A DNA stretch of 64,000 nucleotides from Thermotogota bacterium (GCA_029551145.1 JAKPGA010000022.1:1-64000), one strand, 5' to 3'. Counted from the stretch's first letter, positions 9,617 through 20,110 are shown. Notes: a model not told the origin generated them from the sequence alone. Program-made: numbers and translations.

Positions 9617-10212
9617 TGAATAGAATAACGATACTGCTGATTCTATCAATCGCGCTCACTGCAGTGGCAAATCCCGTCTTTGATCTTGTGGAGAATTTTG
9701 CCGGCGCGAGAGACATATTCATTGAGTTTGAATTATCCATGCACGTGAAGAACAATGGACAGTACCAGGAGTCTTCAATGAAGGGTGATTTGGCGATAAA
9801 AAACCTCGAAGATTTTTATCTGCTGATAAAAGAACCATCCGTGATCTCTCAACTGTCCTTTGCCTACATAAGCAGAACAAAACGGCTTTATTTCTCATAC
9901 CCAGGGTATCTTGATATGGAAAATATCGATATACCGATTACCAATTTCTTTGAAATTCTTCAGAGCGTCCTGAAATTACTCCAAACGCCTGTCGTCATAA
10001 CGAAATTCGAAGGTGACACCGTCACTATAGCACCGTCTGCTCTCGTTGTTGGAAGGTCTGCAGACCCAGTTATCTTCAAGATGCAAATAAAAGATGGGCT
10101 CATCAAAGAATTCACCATAACCAACAAAAACCAGGATGAATATATAAAGATAAAGATCGACAGAATATCCTTAAATAGCAATGTTGATGAATACTTTCAT
10201 TTTGCTCGCTGA
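9613..10212 (+). CDS. Secreted LolA-like / outer-membrane lipoprotein carrier-like protein
   Basis: Signal peptide (MNRITILLILSIALTAVANP), beta-rich 199 aa with LolA-like pattern; overlaps fliY stop by 4 nt. Confidence 0.45.
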   Translation: MMNRITILLILSIALTAVANPVFDLVENFAGARDIFIEFELSMHVKNNGQYQESSMKGDLAIKNLEDFYLLIKEPSVISQLSFAYISRTKRLYFSYPGYLDMENIDIPITNFFEILQSVLKLLQTPVVITKFEGDTVTIAPSALVVGRSADPVIFKMQIKDGLIKEFTITNKNQDEYIKIKIDRISLNSNVDEYFHFAR

Positions 10213-10943
10213 GCCACTAAATTCTCAAGACCCCAAGAGAACAATTCGGGAAATCCCCTCTTTGAGAAGTTCTCGTCTGATAATATCTCCGCGTAGGTAA
10301 TGGTCCCATCAACAAGACGTTGGATTTTCTTGAGATATCTTATCATCGAATCCAGGCAACCTTTGTCCGCAAAATTTCCATGGCCAGGAACGACCCAGTC
10401 GACTCTGTACTTCCTGAGGCTCTCTAAGGCACTCAACCATGCATCTAAGTCACTATCCGAAACGATCTCAGCGTGAAAATCGTTGAAAACAAGATCACCG
10501 GCTATCAAAACTCGTTCCTGTTCCAAGAGTACTATCGAAGAATCGGGCGTGTGACCTCCCATTCTTTTGATGAAAACTTGGCCTTCTCTGTATTCGTCCT
10601 CGAATGTGGCGGTGGCAGGCACCAATTTGCCAGACGCTGGAAGATTTTCAAGATAGTGCTCGTCCATGAGCATGATCTTCTCTCGCGTTAGGCTTGAAGA
10701 GATGATTGACTTGTTTTCGAAAACGATGTTACCAAAGGTGTGATCCGGGTGGTAATGTGTATTCACCAAGAACTGTATCTCTCTTTTCAAAACATTCTCC
10801 ACGAAATCACGGATCTTCTGCGCCTTCTCTGAAAACAGAGAAGTATCCACTATTATTACACCTTTCGGCTGTACTGCCACCACAACATTAGCAGATCCTT
10901 CGCTTCCTATCACAAAAACCCTTTCATTGATCTTTTGAATCAT
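10197..10943 (-). CDS. MBL-fold metallo-hydrolase
   Basis: FLVNTHYHPDHTFGN (HxHxDH-type), GGHTPDSSIVLLEQERVLIAGDLVF, VVPGHG. Confidence 0.88.
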   Translation of the reverse strand: MIQKINERVFVIGSEGSANVVVAVQPKGVIIVDTSLFSEKAQKIRDFVENVLKREIQFLVNTHYHPDHTFGNIVFENKSIISSSLTREKIMLMDEHYLENLPASGKLVPATATFEDEYREGQVFIKRMGGHTPDSSIVLLEQERVLIAGDLVFNDFHAEIVSDSDLDAWLSALESLRKYRVDWVVPGHGNFADKGCLDSMIRYLKKIQRLVDGTITYAEILSDENFSKRGFPELFSWGLENLVAQRAK

Positions 10944-11003
10944 TAAGATCCTCCCATTTGGTATAATCTCAATGAATCATTCTCTGGAAAGGGATGTTTT
11001 TCC

Positions 11004-11996
11004 TTGAAAAATGCCTTAGTTTTTGGATACTACGGATACGACAACCTTGGAGACGAACTTCTTTGCCAAGCGACGATCAATCTTCTCAAAAAGGCTCGTT
11101 TTGATAGAATATACCTGCTCGTTCCAAAAAACAGAATAGAGGATTACCAGCAGAAGCAAATCTATCCGATTAACAGGTTCGACCCCATTTCTATCATCAA
11201 TGCCATTCTACGGAGCAATTATGTGATATGCGGTGGTGGCGGTATATTTCAGGACCAAACGAGCTTGAGGAGTTTCATATACTATTCGTCCATAGTGGGA
11301 CTGTCGATATTCTTTGGTAAACCAGTTATATTACTTGCAAACAGTTTGGGACCTGTTAAGCGAAGACTATCAAGAATGATCTTGAGGTATTTACTTTCTC
11401 GGAAAAAAGTGTATTTCATCGCAAGAGACTGTGTCAGCGCAAGATACGCGAAAAGGTTCAGCAAAAACGTTTTTGATGGAACAGATCTCGCACCCATGGC
11501 ACTGGAAAACAACAACATAGAAATCGACCGTAAACCTCAAGCAACCTTCTGCTTGAAATCACCAACAGAAATTCACCAGATAATGAGTTTTCTCAGACAC
11601 GCTGGTGTTGAGAAATTTGTTCTGGCACCGCTAAGTCCACAAGATCAGAGGCTCTCCTGGAATCTGTCGAAGAAGTATCCTGAAATTGAGCTCTCGAATA
11701 ATCCCATTCAGTCAATCGCCTCTTCTTCGATAGTGATCTCACAAAGAATGCATGGATGCCTCATTTCAGCCTATTTTGGAGTGCCATTCATTGCCATAAA
11801 TAATTCAAAGGCTACGAGGTTCATGAAAAAGTACCTGCCCAACTATGAAGGATATACCAGCGAAGAACCAAGCAGTATAGCTATGGCCATTGCAAGAGTG
11901 ATGGGAAAACCTGTTGATGTGAGAGAGAGGATGCTCTCAGACTCAAAGAAGATGGAAGAACAGTTTATGAGATTGTTAAGGTTTTCTCGCCGCTGA
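11004..11996 (+). CDS. csaB: Polysaccharide pyruvyl transferase CsaB-like
   Basis: ALVFGYYGYDNLGDELLCQATINLLKK, CGGGGIFQDQTSLRSFIYY, SQRMHGCLISAYFGVPFIAI. Confidence 0.88.
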   Translation: MKNALVFGYYGYDNLGDELLCQATINLLKKARFDRIYLLVPKNRIEDYQQKQIYPINRFDPISIINAILRSNYVICGGGGIFQDQTSLRSFIYYSSIVGLSIFFGKPVILLANSLGPVKRRLSRMILRYLLSRKKVYFIARDCVSARYAKRFSKNVFDGTDLAPMALENNNIEIDRKPQATFCLKSPTEIHQIMSFLRHAGVEKFVLAPLSPQDQRLSWNLSKKYPEIELSNNPIQSIASSSIVISQRMHGCLISAYFGVPFIAINNSKATRFMKKYLPNYEGYTSEEPSSIAMAIARVMGKPVDVRERMLSDSKKMEEQFMRLLRFSRR

Positions 11997-12004
11997 TTAG
12001 GTAC

Positions 12005-12033
12005 TTGAAAAATGAACAGTGGTATGCTATCAT
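12005..12033 (+). promoter_or_regulatory. Putative sigma70-type promoter for the tRNA cluster (TTGAAA-17-TATCAT)
   Basis: TTGAAA at 12005-12010, TATCAT at 12028-12033, 17-nt spacer, about 22 nt before tRNA-Lys. Confidence 0.5.
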
Positions 12034-12055
12034 CAGATTGCACTGTTGCCTGGGC

Positions 12056-12131
12056 GACCCGCTAGCTCAGCCGGAAGAGCACCTGACTTTTAATCAGGGG
12101 GTCCCGGGTTCGAGTCCCGGGCGGGTCACCA
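12056..12131 (+). tRNA. tRNA-Lys (anticodon TTT), CCA encoded
   Basis: GACCCGC...GCGGGTC acceptor pairing, anticodon loop CTTTTAA, T-arm GGGTTCGAGTCCC, 3' ACCA. Confidence 0.97.
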
Positions 12132-12133
12132 GA

Positions 12134-12218
12134 GCGAGAGTGGCGGAACTGGCAGACGCGCTGGACTTAGAATCCAGTGGACGATGAGTTCGTGTGGGTT
12201 CAAGTCCCACCTCTCGCA
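12134..12218 (+). tRNA. tRNA-Leu (anticodon TAG)
   Basis: GCGAGAG...CTCTCGC acceptor pairing, anticodon loop CTTAGAA, long variable arm, GGGTTCAAGTCCC T-arm; following bases are CCC rather than CCA. Confidence 0.95.
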
Positions 12219-12227
12219 CCCAGGGCT

Positions 12228-12302
12228 GCGGGCGTAGCTCAGCGGTAGAGCGTCTGCTTGCCAAGCAGAAGGTCGCGGGTTCGAAACCCGTCGCCCGCTC
12301 CA
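12228..12302 (+). tRNA. tRNA-Gly (anticodon GCC), CCA encoded
   Basis: GCGGGCG...CGCCCGC acceptor pairing, anticodon loop TTGCCAA, T-arm GGGTTCGAAACCC, 3' TCCA. Confidence 0.97.
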
Positions 12303-12309
12303 AAAGATG

Positions 12310-12334
12310 CCCCCCAAAGTCTGGGGGGTTTTTT
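12310..12334 (+). terminator. Intrinsic terminator after the tRNA cluster
   Basis: CCCCCC-AAAGTCT-GGGGGG followed by TTTTTT. Confidence 0.9.
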
Positions 12335-12350
12335 CTCAATGAGGTGTGAA

Positions 12351-15119
12351 ATGATAGATTCCATAAAGATCAAGGGAGCACGGGTACATAATCTCAAGAA
12401 TATCTCCGTTGAAATCCCGAAAAACAAAATAACAGTGGTTACAGGTTTATCTGGATCTGGGAAGTCCACCCTCGCGATGGACACAATTTATGCTGAAGGT
12501 CAGAGAAGATATCTGGAATCATTATCGACCTATGCCCGCCAGTTTCTTGGTGAACTGAAGAAGCCCGACGTGGACTCCATCGAAGGTCTTTCACCTGCAA
12601 TTGCGATTGATCAAAAGAGTGTTTCTCACAACCCACGCTCTACCGTCGGTACAACCACTGAGATCTATGATTATCTGAGGGTGCTTTTTTCAAGAATAGG
12701 TGAACCGCATTGTCCTTCGTGTGGAAGACCTGTCGAAAAAAAGGATGTAGACCAGATTGTGAAAGACCTGTTCACCAAGTTCAAACCTGGAGCAAGGTTG
12801 TACATACTTTCCCCTGTAGCCACTGATAAGAAGGGTACTTTCAAAAAAGAGTTTGCCTCATACATCGCAAAAGGTTTTGTAAGAGCCGAAGTTGATGGCC
12901 AGATTGTGAGGCTTGAAGAAATAGATGAACTCGACAAAAATAAGAGGCATACCATAAGAATAGTCATTGATAGATTGGAGTTGCAACAAGATGAGAGACA
13001 CAGAATTGCCGATGACATTGAAATAGCCTTTCGTGAAAGCTCTGGTTTTGTCCTGATAAGAAACATCGATTCAAATGAAGAGTTGATTTTCAGCGAGCAC
13101 ATGATGTGTCCAGTCTGCAACATTGGTCTTCCTGAGATAAACCCAAAACTTTTTTCTTTCAACAACCCATATGGAGCGTGCCCAAATTGCCATGGGCTTG
13201 GCTACAACCTTCAGGTGGATCCACAACTGGTTGTCGACGAAAGATGGAGTATAGATCAAGGTGCAATCATACCGTACCACAACGATGGCTACTATCTATC
13301 ACAAATAAGACAGCTGGTACATTTGCTCGGCGGCTCTACGAGCATTCCATTCCGCGAGTTGCCACAGCATATTCAAGAGGCAGTCATGTATGGGTATGGC
13401 GACTTCGAAGGAATTGTCAATAACCTCGAGAGAAGATACAGAGAAACCGAATCAGAGGAGATCAAAGAATGGATCGAGAGAAAATTCATAGTTCAGAGAA
13501 CGTGCCCTGTTTGTGGTGGGAAAAAACTCAAACCAGAGGCTTTATCGGTAACAATAAAGGGATTGAACATAATCGACTTCACACAGATGACGATAGAGAG
13601 GGCTCATGATTTCATTTCGGATCTTGAGGCGTCATTCACAGAAAGGGAACACAGAATCGTTGGAGAATTGGTCGAAGAGATCAAAAGGCGTTTGCGATTC
13701 ATGTTAGATGTTGGTCTTGGTTATCTGACACTTTCAAGAACTGTAAACACTCTTTCTGGTGGAGAAGCCCAGCGAATCAGACTCGCCACGCAGATTGGGT
13801 CTGGTCTCACGGGAGTGACTTACGTGCTTGATGAGCCGACGGTCGGCCTACATCAAAGGGATAACATCAGATTGATAAACACATTGAAGAAACTAAGAGA
13901 TTTGGGTAACACCGTAATCGTAGTTGAACACGATGAGGAAGTCATAAGGAATGCCGATTACATAGTCGACCTTGGTCCACTGGGTGGTGAGAACGGCGGC
14001 CGTGTTGTCTACTCAGGCCCCATAGACAAATTGATAGAAAATCCCGATGATTCTCTCACCGGTCAATATCTATCTGGTCTGAAGAAGATTCATTGTCCAC
14101 AAACGCGTAGATCCGGAAATGGCAGGGTGTTGACAATTGTCGGCGCGAAACACAACAATCTGAAAGGCGTAACAGTTCAGATTCCGCTTGGCACTCTTGT
14201 GTGTGTAACAGGTGTCTCTGGTTCTGGAAAATCATCGCTCATAGTCGACACGCTTTATCCAGCATTGATGAATGAGATCTATCGAACAAGACTGCCAGTT
14301 GGTGCACATGAAAGAATTGAGGGTATGGAAAACGTCGATAAGGTGATCGCCATCGATCAATCCCCGATAGGAAGAACACCAAGGAGCAATCCAGCAACAT
14401 ACACAAAAGTATTTGATGATATCAGAGAACTCTTTGCCATGACACCAGAGGCGAAGGCGAGAGGTTACGACAAAAGTAGATTCAGTTTCAATCTCAAGGG
14501 TGGAAGGTGTGAGGCCTGCCAAGGGCATGGCCTTGTGAGGATTGAGATGCTCTTTTTACCTGACGTCTACGTCGAATGCGAGGTTTGCAAAGGCAAACGC
14601 TATAATGAGGAAACGCTCCAGGTTAGATACAAAGGAAAGAATATACATGAAATTCTTGAAATGTCCGTCGACGAAGCATTGGAGTTCTTTAGGAATGTCC
14701 CGCACGTTTTTCGTACTTTAAATCTGCTTGCCGAAGTGGGACTTGGGTACATAAAACTTGGACAGCCCGCCACGACACTCTCCGGTGGAGAATCTCAAAG
14801 AGTAAAACTTGCTTCAGAACTCAAGAAGATCGCCACGGGAAAGACAGTTTACATTCTCGATGAACCCACGGTAGGACTACATTTTGAAGATGTGAAGAAA
14901 TTGGTCAACGTTTTGCACAGACTCGTGGATAAGGGAAACACTGTGATCGTCATCGAGCACAATTTGGACATTATCAAGAATGCTGATTACGTAATAGACC
15001 TTGGACCAGAAGGTGGCGATAATGGTGGTTATGTGGTTGCCAGTGGAACGCCAGAACAAGTTGCAAAGGTCGAATCTTCTCACACGGGAAGGTTTCTCAG
15101 ACAGATTCTGACAAGGTGA
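12351..15119 (+). CDS. uvrA: Excinuclease ABC subunit UvrA
   Basis: Two Walker A sites ([20 protein letters not shown]), CxxC zinc modules, two LSGGE signatures; start placed at ATG 12351 after GAGGTG, not at the ORF-track start inside tRNA-Gly. Confidence 0.97.
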   Translation: MIDSIKIKGARVHNLKNISVEIPKNKITVVTGLSGSGKSTLAMDTIYAEGQRRYLESLSTYARQFLGELKKPDVDSIEGLSPAIAIDQKSVSHNPRSTVGTTTEIYDYLRVLFSRIGEPHCPSCGRPVEKKDVDQIVKDLFTKFKPGARLYILSPVATDKKGTFKKEFASYIAKGFVRAEVDGQIVRLEEIDELDKNKRHTIRIVIDRLELQQDERHRIADDIEIAFRESSGFVLIRNIDSNEELIFSEHMMCPVCNIGLPEINPKLFSFNNPYGACPNCHGLGYNLQVDPQLVVDERWSIDQGAIIPYHNDGYYLSQIRQLVHLLGGSTSIPFRELPQHIQEAVMYGYGDFEGIVNNLERRYRETESEEIKEWIERKFIVQRTCPVCGGKKLKPEALSVTIKGLNIIDFTQMTIERAHDFISDLEASFTEREHRIVGELVEEIKRRLRFMLDVGLGYLTLSRTVNTLSGGEAQRIRLATQIGSGLTGVTYVLDEPTVGLHQRDNIRLINTLKKLRDLGNTVIVVEHDEEVIRNADYIVDLGPLGGENGGRVVYSGPIDKLIENPDDSLTGQYLSGLKKIHCPQTRRSGNGRVLTIVGAKHNNLKGVTVQIPLGTLVCVTGVSGSGKSSLIVDTLYPALMNEIYRTRLPVGAHERIEGMENVDKVIAIDQSPIGRTPRSNPATYTKVFDDIRELFAMTPEAKARGYDKSRFSFNLKGGRCEACQGHGLVRIEMLFLPDVYVECEVCKGKRYNEETLQVRYKGKNIHEILEMSVDEALEFFRNVPHVFRTLNLLAEVGLGYIKLGQPATTLSGGESQRVKLASELKKIATGKTVYILDEPTVGLHFEDVKKLVNVLHRLVDKGNTVIVIEHNLDIIKNADYVIDLGPEGGDNGGYVVASGTPEQVAKVESSHTGRFLRQILTR

Positions 15120-15131
15120 AGAGGTGGAAAG

Positions 15132-16850
15132 ATGAGAAAACTGATCACCCTTTATTTCATATTCGCTTGTTTAGTTGCGTTCTCCTACAACTTCTACTTT
15201 GCCAACATTCATGCCCACACAAGCTTTTCAGATGGTCAGGGTACCCCAATTGAAGCATATCAATATGCAAAAAAGTATGTTCATATCCAAGGTGTAACAG
15301 ATCACGCGTATTATTTCAGGCAGAAGGTAAACGGGACAGATAAACTGGCTCTGACTAAATCGATGGCAGAGCAAGTCACGGAAAACGGAAAATTTGTGGC
15401 TCTGTGGGGTTTTGAATGGACTGGTGGAGTTGGACATATAAATGTCTATGGAACGCAGAACTGGACAGACAGAAACGAATCCGATTTGAAAGCCCTTTAC
15501 AAGTGGATTGTTCAGAACAAAGCCTTGGCACAGTTCAATCATCCTGGAGTGACCTACGGCAATTTCTACGATTTTGATTACGATCTTGAAGCAGATACCT
15601 ACATCAACCTTATTGAGGTAGGCAATGGGAACACCTCAAACAGAACGATAACAAAGGAGATGTATTCCAACTACAAGCTGGCGTTGAACAAGGGATGGCA
15701 TGTGGGAGCAACCGCTAATCAGGATAACCACAGACCAAATTGGGGTTCTGCCAATGATACCAGAACGGTGATACTTGCAGATTCACTCACCTATGAGTCA
15801 ATCATGAGTGCATTGAGAGAGAGACGAGTTTATGCGAGTGAAGACAGAACCGCAAAGATAGTTTTCAAATGCAACGGTCAGTGGATGGGGTCAATTCTCA
15901 AAGATGCCACGCAACTGGTTTTTGAAATTGAACTGCAGGACGATGAACCATTCTACGAGGCAACACTGGTTTCACAGAGTGGTGATTTGAAAACCTGGAG
16001 GATAAATTCAAATGAATTCAAAACGCAGTACGTCTGTCAGCCTCAAGATGGATATGAGTGGTATTTTCTATACGTCATCCAGAAAGACTGGGACGAAATG
16101 ATCACTGCCCCTGTATGGGTTCAACATGGCGAGGTTTATGTGGTTAATCTCAGGGCGAATCCTTTTGGAGATGGAGCCGAACTGTTCTTCGATCTGATAA
16201 ACACCACCAACGAATCCACCGAATGCGATCTGCAAGCTTTCATAGGAGATCAATCTCAGTCACTGCGAGTGAGCGTCGAAGCCCGAACAAAAAAGGAGAC
16301 TGTGTTGCAATTTCAAAACTTACCCGCGGGAGTTCACAACATCACAATTGCGATCAACGGGCAAAAGGCACAGACAGGTGTAGTGGAGATCAAAAAGAAT
16401 GCTGTAACCATAGATCAGTCACACGAGAACGCGTATGGAGATTTTTGGAAATCCGTGGAGAGCTATTTGAATCAACTGGGTGTTCAAATTAGATATAGCA
16501 CCACTTATTTGAAGAGGATTCCAAGCACACCATGGCTTTTCATAGCCCTTCCCAAGAAAGGTGGGTTTGCCGAGTCCATGACTCTGAATGATTTTGAAAT
16601 AGATACTCTTGTCTCGTACCATCGAAATGGTGGCAAGATCGTTTTTGTGGCCCTGAAGGATTCAGTAGTCGAAGAAAGTTACAACAAACTCTTGGAGAGA
16701 CTTGTAAGTACAGTCAGGTTTGCACAGACGGACAAGGTTGTTTTCAAAGTGAACGATCTAATCTTTGACAGTTACGCCGAAGATTCAATCTTTTTCGTAT
16801 CATGTGAACAACCCTCTCAGTTGATACAGTTCATCGGAGGAAGATTATGA
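15132..16850 (+). CDS. Secreted PHP/CehA-like metal-dependent phosphoesterase
   Basis: Signal peptide then FANIHAHTSFSDGQGTPIEAYQYAKKYVHIQGVTDHAYYF and NQDNHRPNWGSANDTRTVILAD. Confidence 0.8.
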   Translation: MRKLITLYFIFACLVAFSYNFYFANIHAHTSFSDGQGTPIEAYQYAKKYVHIQGVTDHAYYFRQKVNGTDKLALTKSMAEQVTENGKFVALWGFEWTGGVGHINVYGTQNWTDRNESDLKALYKWIVQNKALAQFNHPGVTYGNFYDFDYDLEADTYINLIEVGNGNTSNRTITKEMYSNYKLALNKGWHVGATANQDNHRPNWGSANDTRTVILADSLTYESIMSALRERRVYASEDRTAKIVFKCNGQWMGSILKDATQLVFEIELQDDEPFYEATLVSQSGDLKTWRINSNEFKTQYVCQPQDGYEWYFLYVIQKDWDEMITAPVWVQHGEVYVVNLRANPFGDGAELFFDLINTTNESTECDLQAFIGDQSQSLRVSVEARTKKETVLQFQNLPAGVHNITIAINGQKAQTGVVEIKKNAVTIDQSHENAYGDFWKSVESYLNQLGVQIRYSTTYLKRIPSTPWLFIALPKKGGFAESMTLNDFEIDTLVSYHRNGGKIVFVALKDSVVEESYNKLLERLVSTVRFAQTDKVVFKVNDLIFDSYAEDSIFFVSCEQPSQLIQFIGGRL

Positions 16851-17506
16851 GAATATTCGCACTCGACAGTTCTTCTCAAGCACTTGTGTTATGTTATACA
16901 GACGAACAAGATATTGTGACTCTTACGTACAAAGGAATAGAGAAGCACGCGAGTGTGATTGGCACACTTGCAAGAGAATTTCTCAATTGCACAGGCAGAA
17001 CGCCCCAAGAGATTGACTGTTTCGGATGCGGTATAGGACCAGGGAGCTTGACAGGTTTGAGAATAGGGATTGCATTCATTCAAGGGATGGCTTGTTCGCT
17101 ACAAAAGCATGTCGTCCCTGTGGTATCATCGGAGCTCATCGCAAGAAACTTTCCCTACCATCGGGGTGAAATAGTCATCAGCAAAAGGGCAAGGGAAGGA
17201 TATGTGTATATCTCAAGCTATAAACAAAACCATCAACTACTAAGTCCTTGCATCATGGACATCAAGTCTGCCGAAGAATTCATCAAACGCCTCAATGATC
17301 CACTCATTGCTGGTGATGCGAAACATTATTTTGAAAACTTTGGGACGATTTGTTCTGATGAATTTGAAATCATAAACGGTCAGATCTTGGCAACGCAAGT
17401 CTTATTGAAAGCAAAAACCAAAGACACAGTCGAGCCTCACCAGATCGAACCACTGTACTTGCAGAAGTCCATAGCCGAGATGAACTTTGAAAAGAACCAC
17501 CATTGA
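16847..17506 (+). CDS. tsaB: tRNA threonylcarbamoyladenosine biosynthesis protein TsaB
   Basis: MRIFALDSSSQALVLC..., GCGIGPGSLTGLRIGIAFIQGMA. Confidence 0.9.
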   Translation: MRIFALDSSSQALVLCYTDEQDIVTLTYKGIEKHASVIGTLAREFLNCTGRTPQEIDCFGCGIGPGSLTGLRIGIAFIQGMACSLQKHVVPVVSSELIARNFPYHRGEIVISKRAREGYVYISSYKQNHQLLSPCIMDIKSAEEFIKRLNDPLIAGDAKHYFENFGTICSDEFEIINGQILATQVLLKAKTKDTVEPHQIEPLYLQKSIAEMNFEKNHH

Positions 17507-17509
17507 ATA

Positions 17510-19888
17510 TCATTTCCTTTTTCTCTTTTTCTTTTGCACGACCTTACCTTCAGCCAACTGTTTGGCCCTTTTCAAAGCTTTGACAACCTGATCGTTCACC
17601 GAGCCACTTTGATATGACCCAGAACGAGTTATTTTACCAGCCTTTCTGCCTGTCAAGATCTCTATGGCTTCGTCTACATGTTCTACAGCCCAGATGTGGA
17701 ACGCCCCGCTTTTTATGTCCTCCAAGACCTCGTCTTTGAGTATGAGGTTTTTCAGATTTGCCTTTGGTATAATTACGCCTTGATTTGCTGTCAGGCCCCG
17801 CAACTTGCATGCCCTGTGAAAACCTTCAACCTTCTCAGTTACCCCGCCAACCGGTTGTACCTCTCCATGTTGATTCATAGAACCTGTCACGGCTATCTCC
17901 TGATTTATCGGTATCTTAGCGATTGCGCTTATGAGTGCGACGACCTCGGCGATAGAGGCACTGTCTCCTTCGATCATTCCATATACCTGCTCGAAACTGA
18001 GCGAGGCACTTATAGAAAGAGGAACGTGTTGTGCATATCGTTCTCCGAAGAAACCTTCGATCGTCAAAACAGCCTTACTATGAATTTTACCGCTTAGATC
18101 AGCCTCTCTTTGTATATCGACAACACCAGGTTTGCCTAAATGAACTCTTGCCGTTATCTTCACAGGAATTCCGAAACTGTGATCAGCAAGATCAAAAACC
18201 GTTAATCCATTGACTTGGCCTATTTTCCTTCCTGTTGTTTCAACCATCAGATCGTGCGCCCTTATTTGTGAATCATACTTGAGCTGAATCAAATTGACTC
18301 TCTCTTCCATTTGTTCTATCGCATTTTTCACATCTTCCTCGCGAACGACCTTGTGGTTGTCCCTGGACGCTATGCTACATGCCTCTCTTATCAATCCGCT
18401 TATTTCTCCAAACCTGACGGAAAGTTTTTCCTTGTCCGAAGCGAGTCTTGCGGAATACCAGAGTACTTTTTCCACAGCATTTCTATCAAGGTGTGATAAC
18501 TGATATCTGCAACAAGTTGACGAGACAAACCCAAGGTACTTCCTAATGTTTTCTTCGTTTACATCAAGCTCCCAGTCAAACTCACTCTTTATCCTGAACA
18601 ACTTTCTGACATCTTCATCGTAGGTGTACATCAAATAGTAAAGCCTTGGAGATGCAATCAGAAAAACCTTGACATTCAGTGGTATTGGCTGAGGCCTTAG
18701 GGAGACTATGTTTGAGAATCCAAGTGCACTCTCCAGGTTCTCAATGGATATCTCCTCAGACAGAAGTGCTCTTTTAAGATATTCCCAAGCATACGGATTT
18801 CTGAGCAGGCTCTCCGCTTCGAGTATCAAGAATCCACCATTTGCCCGATGCAATGCCCCGGCTTTTATGAATGTAAAATCTGTGAAGAGCATCCCACTTC
18901 GACTGTAGTATTCAACCTTTCCTGCCAAATTAGAATAGGTCGGGTTTCTTTCGTATACCACAGGTGCACCTGCAGTATGTGAATTGTCCACTATCAAATT
19001 CACCGAGTACCTTTTTTTGTAAAGCTGCCTTATTTCAGCTTCTTCGCTTCTCAAATCAGTCAGGTTGTTGAGTATGTCATTTTCAACATCTGTCAAGTAC
19101 TGAACCACATCGTAGTTTGAGTCATACTGCTTTCTCATCTCATCGAAAAGCGCCCCGATTGTGAACAGTGCAGCGTATTTGTCCAGTTCCCTGAGTCTAT
19201 CTTTGTATTCCCGATCGAGTTTCCTCGACTTGTAAAGTGTACCTTCTATTATATGCTTGAGTTTCCTGCTGTTTTCACTGAAGACTTGCTTTACATCTTC
19301 CGGTAAGGAATCCAGCACCTCTTGCGTGACAGGCTTTCCATCGTAGATTGGGACGCTCACAACCCCCGTCGGAGTCAGTTGAACCGAGAAGCCAAGTTCC
19401 TTTGCCTTCTGCTGTAACTCCTCCCACAGCTGACTTTTCTTGCTCATGTAGTCATCTTCCAGCTCGGACTTTTTCGCCGCATAATCTTCACTCTCAAATA
19501 TTTTCTCAATGGACTCGATCACTTCCTCTGAAAGTTTCTGCATATCGGATTTGAACTGTGAGCCTTTCCCAGGGTCGAGAGAAATGGCTCTTGGTTCAGA
19601 TGGATTAGAGAAATTATAGACATACACCCAGTCGTTGGGAGTAGCCATCTTAGTTGCCTCTTTTTCAAGAAAGGACGTCACAAAACTTCTCCTGCCAGTC
19701 CCTGGCATACCGACAACGAATACATTGAATCCCTTTTCATTTATTTTCAGTGCTTCTTCAACTGCCTTCTTTGCCTTTTCTTGTCCTATGAATCCTTCTA
19801 TTGGCTCAAGTTCTGCACTTGTGTTAAAATCGGGCAGATATGGACATTTGTAAACCAGATCTTCATGATTTACCTTCACACTGTTCAC
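17510..19888 (-). CDS. Lon-like (LonB/AAA_32-type) ATP-dependent protease
   Basis: GFIGQEKAKKAVEEALKINEKGFNVFVVGMPGTGRRS; C-terminal Lon protease domain with GDSASIAEVVALISAIAKIPINQEIAVTGSMNQHGEVQPVGGVTEKVEGF. Confidence 0.93.
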   Translation of the reverse strand: MNSVKVNHEDLVYKCPYLPDFNTSAELEPIEGFIGQEKAKKAVEEALKINEKGFNVFVVGMPGTGRRSFVTSFLEKEATKMATPNDWVYVYNFSNPSEPRAISLDPGKGSQFKSDMQKLSEEVIESIEKIFESEDYAAKKSELEDDYMSKKSQLWEELQQKAKELGFSVQLTPTGVVSVPIYDGKPVTQEVLDSLPEDVKQVFSENSRKLKHIIEGTLYKSRKLDREYKDRLRELDKYAALFTIGALFDEMRKQYDSNYDVVQYLTDVENDILNNLTDLRSEEAEIRQLYKKRYSVNLIVDNSHTAGAPVVYERNPTYSNLAGKVEYYSRSGMLFTDFTFIKAGALHRANGGFLILEAESLLRNPYAWEYLKRALLSEEISIENLESALGFSNIVSLRPQPIPLNVKVFLIASPRLYYLMYTYDEDVRKLFRIKSEFDWELDVNEENIRKYLGFVSSTCCRYQLSHLDRNAVEKVLWYSARLASDKEKLSVRFGEISGLIREACSIASRDNHKVVREEDVKNAIEQMEERVNLIQLKYDSQIRAHDLMVETTGRKIGQVNGLTVFDLADHSFGIPVKITARVHLGKPGVVDIQREADLSGKIHSKAVLTIEGFFGERYAQHVPLSISASLSFEQVYGMIEGDSASIAEVVALISAIAKIPINQEIAVTGSMNQHGEVQPVGGVTEKVEGFHRACKLRGLTANQGVIIPKANLKNLILKDEVLEDIKSGAFHIWAVEHVDEAIEILTGRKAGKITRSGSYQSGSVNDQVVKALKRAKQLAEGKVVQKKKRKRK

Positions 19889-19901
19889 TCCTCACAATCG
19901 A

Positions 19902-20099
19902 TTATGAAGAACACCCACTGCATCCTGAACAGTTACCTGATGAGCAGGAAGAACTCCCGTGGCTTTTTACCTGAATTCTTGGCAACTGCTTTGTCATCTT
20001 TTCACCACATTCAGGGCATTTTGGATCTTGGTCTTTCATGCTCATAAGCATTTTGTATTCCTTCTTACACTTTTCGCAATAATAACGATAGATCGGCAT
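19902..20099 (-). CDS. FmdB-family zinc ribbon protein
   Basis: MPIYRYYCEKCKKEYKMLMSMKDQDPKCPECGEKMTKQ plus Cys/Ser/Gly-rich tail. Confidence 0.9.
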   Translation of the reverse strand: MPIYRYYCEKCKKEYKMLMSMKDQDPKCPECGEKMTKQLPRIQVKSHGSSSCSSGNCSGCSGCSS

Positions 20100-20110
20100 A
20101 AAGCACCTCC

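Noticed and set aside
12005-12340. ORFs 12005..12187 (+), 12094..12339 (-), 12126..12317 (-)
   Set aside because: They run across tRNA genes and the terminator; spurious translations of RNA genes.
12258-12350. Upstream start of the uvrA ORF at 12258
   Set aside because: It begins inside tRNA-Gly and crosses a terminator; ATG 12351 with GAGGTG upstream is more sensible.
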